A stretch of 6,175 bases of DNA from JBFMAE01 sp040756085 (GTDB taxonomy: Bacteria; Desulfobacterota; BSN033; UBA1163): contig JBFMAE010000220.1 of the NCBI GenBank assembly GCA_040756085.1, forward strand, positions 1 to 6,175, given 5' to 3'. Of this stretch, positions 1 to 5,687 are shown one piece after another. The position numbers and the translations under genes are program-made. The notes under the pieces are model-generated. The model was not told where the DNA came from and searched no databases. It was given only the letters and a program-made list of their open reading frames with translations. Positions within the stretch are counted from its first letter, which is position 1. Each line of letters starts with the position of its first letter.

Positions 1-2
1 TC

Positions 3-62
3 GTTCTCAACTTGGTGATTAAATTGGAAGGATATACCTATTGTGAAAAAAGGAAAAGATGA
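3..62 (+). CDS. Possible C-terminal end of an upstream gene (partial)
   Basis: This frame is open from the window edge for 19 codons and stops with TGA at 60-62. The other two + frames stop at 16-18 and 20-22. The last residues are basic (CEKRKR). Its stop overlaps the start codon of the kinase as ATGA at 59-62, the classic arrangement for translational coupling, and that overlap is the main reason to list it. Nineteen open codons are expected fairly often by chance and no family can be recognised from so short a tail, so this is tentative. Confidence 0.38.
   Translation, partial: VLNLVIKLEGYTYCEKRKR
51..54 (+). promoter_or_regulatory. Ribosome binding site of the PfkB kinase
   Basis: AGGA lies four bases before the ATG at 59. 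The spacing is a little short, but the surrounding stretch is purine-rich. A second purine run (GGAAGG, 26-31) is too far away to serve this start. The site sits inside the end of the possible upstream frame, consistent with coupled re-initiation. Confidence 0.5.
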
Positions 63-1042
63 AAACCATTCTTGGAGTCGGGGCGCTTAATCTAGATTTG
101 ATCTATGAAGTAAAGGATTTCAAATCGATCTCCTCAAAAAAAGTTCGATTGGATCCCGGAAAAGAGGTCTTTGGCCCAGGGGAGGACTTCGAGACCCTCT
201 TAGAAGAATTGAATCGGGTTGGAACTCTGAAATCGAAGAGCGGAGGGGGGTCGGCAGCCAATACCGTCCATGCCCTAGCCCGTATGGGATTTCAAACAAA
301 GTTCATTGGGAAGGTGGGCGAAGATGAAGAAGGGGATTTCCTCCTGAAAAACATGAATCCGGTAGATACTGGCTTCGTCCGGCGAAGTGACAGGAGTGGC
401 ATCTGCTTGGTCGTTTTAGATCGTCGACAGGATCGCTTTCTATTCGTCAGCGGCAATGCAAATAGCACTTTGACGATCGATGAAATCAATCTCGATGCTC
501 TTAAAGATGTTTCCTGGATCCACCTCACCTCTTTCATCGGAGACCTTCCCTTTGAGGCCCAAAAGTCCTTATTGGGCTGTCTTGAGTTATCTGTAAAGGT
601 ATCGTTAGATCCCGGAGAGATCTATGCAAAGAAGGGATTGGATAAGATTCGTCCTCTCATCCAGCGTTCATCCATCCTATTTCTTACCGAGAGAGAAATT
701 CGTTTGTTGACCAATCAGGATCTCATTACTGGAGTGAAGTCATTGATGGAAATTGGCCCTTCCATTCTGGTTTGCAAAAGAGGCATCCAGGGGTCCTGTG
801 TTTTCACTGAGAAAGAAGTTTTTGAAGTGGCGGCCTTACCGGTGAAGGTAGTGGACAATACCGGAGCCGGTGATGTTTACAATGCTGGATTTTTAGCTGG
901 TTTCTTTTTAGGGAGACATTTGGAGGAGGCTGCTCTTTTTGCAACAACGATCGCTTCGAAGAGTGTGACCAAATATGGCCGGGAGCAATATCCGACCAAG
1001 GAAGATCTATATGAATTTTTCCATTTAACTCCGAACTCCTGA
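59..1042 (+). CDS. PfkB-family carbohydrate/nucleoside kinase
   Basis: A cytoplasmic kinase of the ribokinase/PfkB family, which transfers the ATP gamma-phosphate to a hydroxyl of a sugar or nucleoside. The 327 residues match the usual family length. Visible landmarks are the first strand with a conserved Asp (D13 in GALNLD), the glycine-rich first signature at about 62-92 (GGGSAANT followed by GKVGEDEEG), and the second signature DNTGAGDVYNAGF at 266-278. D272 is the expected catalytic base and GAG forms the anion hole. About 40 residues (22-61) separate the first strand from the GGG motif; this longer lid region is more like adenosine-kinase-type members than classical ribokinase. The substrate cannot be read from sequence. 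The start at 59 has an AGGA site. The gene is followed 91 bp later by a PurN-like formyltransferase, with a palindrome between. The family call is secure; the substrate is open. Confidence 0.93.
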   Translation: MKTILGVGALNLDLIYEVKDFKSISSKKVRLDPGKEVFGPGEDFETLLEELNRVGTLKSKSGGGSAANTVHALARMGFQTKFIGKVGEDEEGDFLLKNMNPVDTGFVRRSDRSGICLVVLDRRQDRFLFVSGNANSTLTIDEINLDALKDVSWIHLTSFIGDLPFEAQKSLLGCLELSVKVSLDPGEIYAKKGLDKIRPLIQRSSILFLTEREIRLLTNQDLITGVKSLMEIGPSILVCKRGIQGSCVFTEKEVFEVAALPVKVVDNTGAGDVYNAGFLAGFFLGRHLEEAALFATTIASKSVTKYGREQYPTKEDLYEFFHLTPNS

Positions 1043-1044
1043 AC

Positions 1045-1098
1045 GGAACGGTTTCCCTCCGGGGCAGAAGCCCCTCTGGGGCGGAGCCAAACCGTTCC
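1045..1098. repeat. GC-rich intergenic inverted repeat
   Basis: Ten-base arms match perfectly: GGAACGGTTT at 1045-1054 and AAACCGTTCC at 1089-1098. Inside, CTCCG (1057-1061) pairs with CGGAG (1082-1086), and GGGGC/GCCCC segments can form two alternative small hairpins (1061-1074 and 1070-1082). It begins two bases after the kinase stop. There is no T-tract after the stem, so it is not a canonical intrinsic terminator. It may be a dispersed palindromic repeat or a structure that processes or stabilises mRNA. Confidence 0.85.
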
Positions 1099-1122
1099 CT
1101 ACTCTGAACTCTTAGCTTCATT

Positions 1123-1128
1123 AGAGGT
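1123..1128 (+). promoter_or_regulatory. Ribosome binding site of the PurN-like gene
   Basis: AGAGGT is five bases before the ATG at 1134 and is a good Shine-Dalgarno match. It supports 1134 as the true start. Confidence 0.7.
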
Positions 1129-1133
1129 AATTT

Positions 1134-1949
1134 ATGGTCTTTAGAGTGGGATGGCTTTCAACAGGTCGGGATGAGGCAGCCGGGGAACTGCTTAAAATTG
1201 TGGTGGAGCATATTTCGAAAGGAATCATTCCAGCCGAGATTCGCTATGTTTTTTGCAACCGGGAAAAAGGGGAATCCCCAGAGAGTGACCGATTTATCGA
1301 ATTTGCAAAAGCACTGGGAATTCCCGTCATCCTTCTCTCCTCAAGGGATTTTTTACCTTCCCTTCGCGAGAAAGATAAGGAGACCTGGAGGATATCGTTT
1401 CATCAGGAGGTTACGAATCGAATAAAGGGCTATCCGGTGGATACAATCGTTCTTGCAGGATATATGCTGATCATGAGTCAGCTTTTCTGTGAAACCCATC
1501 CAATGATCAATCTCCATCCGGCTGAGCCGAAGGGTCCGAAAGGGACCTGGCAGGAGGTGATTTGGCAACTGATTGAAAAGAGGGCGACCCGAACGGGTGT
1601 GATGATGCATGTAGTTACAAAGGATCTGGATGAGGGACCGCCCATCACCTTTGTCAATTTTCCCATTCAGGGGCCCGGGTTCGATTCTCTATGGAAGGAT
1701 TTTGATGAGAAATTGAAGCATTGCTCTTTCCAGGAGTTGGTCAAGGAAGAGGGCGAAGAGAATCCACTCTTTAAAGAAATCCGGAAGCAGGGGGTTCGAA
1801 GAGAGCTCCCTCTCATCGTCATGACATTGAAGACCCTTGCTGGAAAGAAAGTCCGGATTGAGAAGGGAAAGATATTGGATGAGAGAGGAAATGAGAGCGA
1901 AGGAATCTGTCTGAATAAAGAAGTGGAAGAATATTTAAAAGAAAATTAA
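1134..1949 (+). CDS. PurN-like formyltransferase-domain protein
   Basis: A 271-residue protein whose first ~180 residues resemble glycinamide ribonucleotide formyltransferase (PurN), which moves a formyl group from 10-formyltetrahydrofolate in purine synthesis. The catalytic region is clear: LAGYMLIMSQLF (107-118) matches the strand before the active site, MINLHP supplies N126 and H128, and DLDEGPPI supplies D166. These correspond to the Asn-His-Asp triad of E. coli PurN (N106, H108, D144) with nearly the same spacing. Two things differ. The N-terminal phosphate-binding loop, normally G-S-G-S/T-N-like, reads STGRDEAA (9-16). After the formyltransferase core there is an extra ~80-residue charged C-terminal part that canonical PurN lacks. 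It may therefore act on a substrate other than GAR. It sits between a kinase and a HAD protein rather than among purine genes. The domain call is good; calling it PurN itself would be unsafe. Confidence 0.8.
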   Translation: MVFRVGWLSTGRDEAAGELLKIVVEHISKGIIPAEIRYVFCNREKGESPESDRFIEFAKALGIPVILLSSRDFLPSLREKDKETWRISFHQEVTNRIKGYPVDTIVLAGYMLIMSQLFCETHPMINLHPAEPKGPKGTWQEVIWQLIEKRATRTGVMMHVVTKDLDEGPPITFVNFPIQGPGFDSLWKDFDEKLKHCSFQELVKEEGEENPLFKEIRKQGVRRELPLIVMTLKTLAGKKVRIEKGKILDERGNESEGICLNKEVEEYLKEN

Positions 1950-2050
1950 ATCCGAAATCCGAATATCGAAATACGAAACAAATTCTAAATTCAAATGATC
2001 AAATATCCAAAACACATATTTCGAATTTCGGATTTCGTGCTTCGGATTTG
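1948..2050. repeat. TCCGAA-rich imperfect inverted repeat
   Basis: The gap after the PurN-like gene is built of short TCCGAA / CGAAAT units facing their complements. The best-matched arms are 1957-1975 and 2015-2033, with 16 of 19 positions complementary; AAATCCGAA at 1948-1956 also pairs with TTCGGATTT at 2041-2049. An AT-rich centre of about 39 bases lies between. It looks like a dispersed palindromic element. It also supplies a spurious upstream ATG at 1995 for the next gene, since reading through the right arm encodes FRISDFVLRIW. Confidence 0.8.
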
Positions 2051-2053
2051 GAG
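2048..2053 (+). promoter_or_regulatory. Ribosome binding site deciding the HAD gene start
   Basis: TTGGAG ends ten bases before ATG 2064. It is a weak site, but better than anything before the ATG at 1995, which is preceded by AATTCTAAATTCAA. It lies at the outer edge of the palindrome, so the repeat may have donated or displaced the original signal. Confidence 0.4.
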
Positions 2054-2063
2054 CATTCTAAGT

Positions 2064-3146
2064 ATGGGTTTCCAATTCAATACGGACTGTGAAGGGCCGA
2101 TTTCAAAGAATGACAATGCCATGGAGCTTTCGGAATTCTATATTCCGAATGGGCATCGTTTCTTTGCTATGGTGAGCAAATATGACGATTTTTTGGCGGA
2201 TATCGAGAGGAGGCCGGGCTATAAGGCGGGCGATACCCTCAAATTGATCCTTCCCTTCTTGAAAGCTTTTGGTATAACGGATAGGGGGATGAGGCAATTT
2301 AGTCGTGAACATCTCCTTCTTGTCCCTGAGGCGAAAGAAGCTCTTCAGGAAATCAATGCTCTGATGGAGACTTTCATTATCAGCACAAGTTACGAACCTT
2401 ACATTGATGCCCTTTGCGAGGTGTTGGAGTTTCCCAAGGATCGTACTTACTCTACACAGGTCAGCCTGGATAAGTACCTCTTAAAGAATGAAGAAAAAGA
2501 GAGGCTCATCAATCTCGCAAAAGAGATTCAGGGGATGGAGATGATGGAGTGGCCTGAAAAAGCACAGGGCCTGGATGATCTTTCTGGTCATGACCGGAAG
2601 ACGATTCAAAGGCTGGATCAAATCTTCTGGAGAGAGATTGAAAAGATGGCGATCGGGAAAATCCTTTCTGAAGTGAACCCGGTCGGCGGAAAGGAGAAAG
2701 CCAACGCAGTGCTCCAAAGCATGGAAAGAACAGGGAATAGTCTGGAAGAAGTTATTTATGCAGGAGATAGCATCACCGATGTAGAAGCCTTTGATCTGGT
2801 CCGGAAGGGAGGAGGAATAACCATTTCCTTCAACGGTAATCGGTATGCCTTACGATCGGCTGAGGTCGCCTGCCTGTCTCCCCATGCTTTTATCCTTGCG
2901 ATATTCGCTGATGCTTTTAAAAAAGGAGGGAGGAAAGGTCTGATGCAGATCGTGGACCGATGGGGGGCCGATTCATTGACATCCATGGGGATCGATCCAC
3001 AGTGGGTTCAAAGATTAACCTCATCCTCTTCAGAAGATTTTCCCAAGGTTTATCGAATCACCGATGAGAACAGGGCGATGCTCATTCAAGAGAGCGAAGT
3101 CTTTCGGAAAAAAGTTAGAGGCATTAAGATCGGAAGCCTGGGGTAA
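2064..3146 (+). CDS. HAD-superfamily phosphatase-like protein (EhaR-like, tentative)
   Basis: A haloacid dehalogenase-fold protein, 360 residues from the chosen start. The four motifs are visible. Motif I is NTDCEGP with the nucleophile D8 and a Glu at +2 instead of the usual Asp. Motif II is ISTS (S107/T108). Motif III is K210 in VGGKEK. Motif IV is GDSITDVEAF, with D235 and D239 for Mg2+. The long segments between I and II and between II and III (about 15-100 and 115-205) would be cap domains. The DCEGPISKNDNA opening reminds me of archaeal HAD proteins annotated as energy-converting hydrogenase subunit R (EhaR); that is memory and not a search, and no hydrogenase genes are here. The frame stays open upstream to an ATG at 1995, but those 23 residues are read-through of the intergenic repeat. 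The ATG at 2064 has GGAG ten bases upstream and begins just before motif I. The substrate is unknown. Confidence 0.8.
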   Translation: MGFQFNTDCEGPISKNDNAMELSEFYIPNGHRFFAMVSKYDDFLADIERRPGYKAGDTLKLILPFLKAFGITDRGMRQFSREHLLLVPEAKEALQEINALMETFIISTSYEPYIDALCEVLEFPKDRTYSTQVSLDKYLLKNEEKERLINLAKEIQGMEMMEWPEKAQGLDDLSGHDRKTIQRLDQIFWREIEKMAIGKILSEVNPVGGKEKANAVLQSMERTGNSLEEVIYAGDSITDVEAFDLVRKGGGITISFNGNRYALRSAEVACLSPHAFILAIFADAFKKGGRKGLMQIVDRWGADSLTSMGIDPQWVQRLTSSSSEDFPKVYRITDENRAMLIQESEVFRKKVRGIKIGSLG

Positions 3147-3240
3147 TGAAATTAATTTCTGATTGCGATAAAAGCGAATTAGAAGTCAATCAATGGTTTA
3201 TAAAAAACACCAATGACCAAATCTCAATAACCATTCAACT

Positions 3241-3270
3241 TACAATAAATAGTTTTGGTAATTTATTGTA
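3241..3270. repeat. Perfect AT-rich inverted repeat
   Basis: TACAATAAAT (3241-3250) and ATTTATTGTA (3261-3270) are perfect 10-base arms around a 10-base spacer. It lies 94 bases after the HAD stop and 120 bases before the next start. The symmetry, with arm centres about two helical turns apart, would suit a dimeric regulator's operator. It could also form a hairpin, but no T-run follows as in a terminator. The preceding stretch 3147-3240 is AT-rich, with degenerate ACCAATGACCAAAT-like wording and no gene. Confidence 0.75.
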
Positions 3271-3296
3271 GCTCATTCCAGCACCCCTCCTAACCC

Positions 3297-3348
3297 CTCT
3301 CCCCTGCCTTCGCCGAAACGCTTCGTGCAGGCAGGCGCCAAGGGAGAG
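3297..3348. repeat. C/G-rich nested inverted repeat
   Basis: CTCTCCC (3297-3303) is complementary to GGGAGAG (3342-3348), and CCTGCC (3303-3308) to GGCAGG (3330-3335); a small CGAA/TTCG pair lies in the loop. It resembles a dispersed intergenic repeat that opens with CACCCCTCCTAACCCCTC. Reading through its right arm encodes the MQAGAKGEK extension of the next frame, which argues against using ATG 3325 as a start. Confidence 0.65.
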
Positions 3349-3380
3349 AAGAGTACTAATGATTCAGAAATACAGGAGAA

Positions 3381-3386
3381 AGAGGT
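3381..3386 (+). promoter_or_regulatory. Ribosome binding site deciding the helical-protein start
   Basis: AGAGGT lies four bases before ATG 3391, with AGGAGA (3374-3379) a little further up. Nothing comparable precedes the in-frame ATG at 3325, which sits inside the C/G-rich repeat. This favours 3391. Confidence 0.6.
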
Positions 3387-3390
3387 AGAG

Positions 3391-4533
3391 ATGGAAGATA
3401 TTCAAACCTTGATTGAGAAAGTGAAGACAGATATTCTGGATGAAAAATCGGATGAGGAAATCCTTCAATCCCTCATGCCCTTTTTTGGAAAGGATTCCCA
3501 GACCGATGGGGAAGTGGCGGAGTCCCTGGCCAGGATTCCCCATATGAAAACTGTCAGACTCCTCCTGCGGTTGTTAGAAATTTCCGTGGACAAGAAGGTC
3601 CGGAAAGTCATCAAACGCTCCCTCTACCGCTTGAAAAGCAGAGGAATCGACGTAGAGGAGATTCCTCCTGACAAGGGCAAATCGATCCTCCGTCCTCTGG
3701 AATCAGAGCCCGCAGAGGGATTCGGAAGCGCTATCGATTTCCTGGGACAGCGGCTGGTGCTGCTGGTCATCCCTCATGCTGGCCGGGGGTTAACCGTCAT
3801 CCAGGGGATCGTCAGTGATATACATGGACTGGTCGATTTCTCGGGAGAGGAGATGGCCCGGAAGGGATTTAAGGATTTCTTCAGAGAGATTAAAGAAAAG
3901 AGTCTGTTTCCCATTGTTGAAATGGAACCCTCCTATGTTGGATTCCTTTTGGCACAGGCCTATTCATTAACCCTTGAAAAAGGTAGGACACCTCCACAGG
4001 ATTACCTCCGTTTGAAGAGCGAGATCGAGAAGATGAAAAAGGAATATGAAAAACCATTGATTTACTCCTGTATTCAGACGGATGAGATGATAGAGGAATA
4101 CCGGATTTTACGAAAAACAGGGGATCTCCTGAAGGCAGATCTTTTTTCGACCTGGAGGATCGAGGAGGATCAAATTCGGCCCTATGCAGATGCCGTATGG
4201 GAGGCTGAAGAATCGAAGATCGTTCTCAATCAAATTCAAAAAGAGGTCCGATTTCAGGAGATCTACCAGAGGGCATTGTCTGAGCTCTTCCCCGATGAGA
4301 AAAGATTCCTTTATAAACGGAGGCTGGAGGAGATGGCCTATGTCCTCTTCAAATTGGGGAGACAGGAGGAGGCAAAGGTTTCCCTGTCGGCAGCGATCGA
4401 TCTTGAAAAACCATTGAATCCGATTCAGCCAAATCCTTTTCTCTTTCAACTGGTAATCAAATCGATCTTCACCCTTCTCGCAGAGACCTATGAGAAAAAG
4501 GCGAAAGAACCCTCCCTGATTGTAAAACCGTAG
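3391..4533 (+). CDS. Uncharacterised HEAT/TPR-like helical protein
   Basis: I do not recognise a named family. From the chosen ATG the protein has 380 residues, no signal peptide and no clear membrane helix, so it is probably cytoplasmic. Residues 1-86 are paired amphipathic helices; the stretch 41-86 (EVAESLARIP, then LLLRLLEI and KVIKRSLYRLKSRGI) looks like one or two HEAT-type repeats. A more beta-rich, hydrophobic middle follows (112-150, including RLVLLVIPHAGRGLTV). Residues 205-295 are highly charged, with coiled-coil-like helices. A TPR-like hairpin lies at about 311-340 (LEEMAYVLFKLGRQEEAKVSLSAA), followed by a last hydrophobic helix at 350-370. This architecture suggests a scaffold or binding protein; no catalytic motif is visible. 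The frame extends upstream to ATG 3325, but that part comes from an intergenic repeat. It is flanked by a HAD gene (244 bp upstream of the chosen start) and an alpha/beta hydrolase. Confidence 0.85.
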   Translation: MEDIQTLIEKVKTDILDEKSDEEILQSLMPFFGKDSQTDGEVAESLARIPHMKTVRLLLRLLEISVDKKVRKVIKRSLYRLKSRGIDVEEIPPDKGKSILRPLESEPAEGFGSAIDFLGQRLVLLVIPHAGRGLTVIQGIVSDIHGLVDFSGEEMARKGFKDFFREIKEKSLFPIVEMEPSYVGFLLAQAYSLTLEKGRTPPQDYLRLKSEIEKMKKEYEKPLIYSCIQTDEMIEEYRILRKTGDLLKADLFSTWRIEEDQIRPYADAVWEAEESKIVLNQIQKEVRFQEIYQRALSELFPDEKRFLYKRRLEEMAYVLFKLGRQEEAKVSLSAAIDLEKPLNPIQPNPFLFQLVIKSIFTLLAETYEKKAKEPSLIVKP

Positions 4534-4587
4534 ATAGGTTAGTTCGTAGTGGGGAGAAGTTGTTGAATTTTAGATGACCATCAGACT

Positions 4588-4701
4588 ATCAGAATATCAG
4601 GCAGTGGGTATCAGATTATCAGGATACCAGGTTAACATGTCTTGCGGCTGTCTTTTTCCGATAACCTGATTTCCTGTTATCCTTCATCCTGGTTTCCTGA
4701 T
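4588..4701. repeat. ATCAGG-rich imperfect palindrome
   Basis: The gap before the hydrolase is largely an inverted repeat of ATCAG(G)-type words spaced about 8-10 bases apart. Inner arms are 4618-4634 and 4662-4678 (14 of 17 complementary); outer arms are 4588-4601 and 4688-4701 (11 of 14). The left arm carries a few extra bases. The loop is 4635-4661. It ends about 20 bases before the hydrolase start. It is probably a dispersed palindromic element; a regulatory role is possible but not shown. Confidence 0.75.
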
Positions 4702-4710
4702 GACCTCATT

Positions 4711-4730
4711 ATGATTTCCAATGATTTCCA
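4711..4730 (+). repeat. 10-bp tandem duplication at the hydrolase start
   Basis: ATGATTTCCA occurs twice back to back (4711-4720 and 4721-4730). Each copy starts with ATG. The second ATG is in the hydrolase frame; the first opens another frame that stops at 4848. Confidence 0.9.
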
Positions 4731-5647
4731 GCAGATGGATTGTTTCTATTTTGTTGATGCCTTTTTTATGGAGACGTTGCACACCCCTCGTCCGGCCGAA
4801 CCGGATCGACTGGAATCCCTCCCTTTCTCCTCAAACCGTTCAGATTAAAGGCCGTACTATTTTTTATGTTGTTAAAGGAGAGGGAAAGCCCCTCCTATTG
4901 ATCCACGGCTATGGGGCCGGGATATGGGTGTGGGAAAAGCAGATTGAAATCCTTTCCCATTCCTACCGGGTCTATGCCCTGGACCTCATCGGTCATGGTT
5001 TTTCAGACAGGCCAAAGATTGACTATACCGCCGAGGCCTATATCCATTTTGTGAGGGATTTCATGGATGGAGTTGAAATGAAGAGGGCAACCCTGATCGG
5101 GAATTCGATGGGTGGAGGGATTGCCTGGGCCATGGCAGCCCTCTTTCCAGAACGGGTCGAGAAATTGATATTGATCAATTGTGTCCCGCCGGATGTCTTG
5201 GATCAGGTCAGAAATGATTCCTTCAGAACACTGGTGGCGATCAAGGATATTCCACTGCTTCCCTATTTGATCATTGCCGGTCGAAGCAGAAATTCGATCA
5301 AGTTAATCCTTCAGGAGTGTGTTTCTGATTTCAAACTCATCACCCTTGCAATATTGAATCGCCAATACCAGCTTTCCGAAATTAAAGGAACCACCTTGGT
5401 TCTTTACTCCACCTTCAAAAATGCTGGGGGTGCCTCAAAGCTGAAGGATTGTCTTTCCCAGATTCACCAACCCACCCTTCTCATCTGGGGGGAAAGAGAC
5501 CCCATCTTTCCTTCCCCTGTGGGTGAGACACTCCATCAGGCGATCCCAGGTTCAAAATTTCTTCTCATCGAGAAGAGCGGTCACATCCCGATGTGGGAGA
5601 CTCCGGATGAGGTCAATCAAGCCATCCTTTCGTTTCTAAAAGAATGA
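4721..5647 (+). CDS. Alpha/beta-hydrolase fold protein
   Basis: A serine hydrolase of the alpha/beta fold, 308 residues. The oxyanion-hole region is HGYGAG (62-67), the nucleophile S129 sits in GNSMGG (nucleophile elbow), the acid is D260 in GERDPIF and the base is H288 in SGHIPMWE, so the catalytic triad is complete. A cap region lies around 155-235. GNSMGG is also the elbow of C-C bond hydrolases such as MhpC/BphD and of many esterases, so the substrate may be an ester or a ring-cleavage product; sequence alone does not decide. The conserved fold begins near residue 40. The leading part has a short hydrophobic run (IVSILLMPFLW, 7-17) followed by RRC, which could be a weak membrane anchor or simply a poorly conserved leader. 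No good Shine-Dalgarno sequence precedes ATG 4721, nor the next in-frame ATG at 4757, so the exact start is uncertain. Confidence 0.9.
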   Translation: MISSRWIVSILLMPFLWRRCTPLVRPNRIDWNPSLSPQTVQIKGRTIFYVVKGEGKPLLLIHGYGAGIWVWEKQIEILSHSYRVYALDLIGHGFSDRPKIDYTAEAYIHFVRDFMDGVEMKRATLIGNSMGGGIAWAMAALFPERVEKLILINCVPPDVLDQVRNDSFRTLVAIKDIPLLPYLIIAGRSRNSIKLILQECVSDFKLITLAILNRQYQLSEIKGTTLVLYSTFKNAGGASKLKDCLSQIHQPTLLIWGERDPIFPSPVGETLHQAIPGSKFLLIEKSGHIPMWETPDEVNQAILSFLKE

Positions 5648-5687
5648 AAACCGCATAGTGCATAGGGTAAAGCGTAACAGTCAGAAT

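Noticed and set aside
292..537. Minus-strand frame of 81 codons inside the kinase
   Set aside because: Shadow of the kinase; rich in Arg and Ser with no supporting signals.
1045..1098. Intrinsic terminator after the kinase
   Set aside because: The stem is strong but no T-tract follows on either side.
804..1121. Minus-strand open frame of 105 codons across the kinase end and palindrome
   Set aside because: It is antisense to the PfkB signature, has an Arg/Pro/Ser-rich low-information translation, and exists because the palindrome lacks stops.
4108..4449. Minus-strand open frame of 113 codons
   Set aside because: It lies wholly antisense to the helical-protein gene and its translation shows no domain.
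4588..4701. CRISPR array
   Set aside because: The repeated words are short, imperfect and inverted, without constant repeat length or unique spacers.
4642..4848. A + strand frame of 68 codons starting in the ATCAGG palindrome
   Set aside because: It begins in repeat DNA, overlaps the hydrolase start in another frame and has no ribosome site or recognisable content.
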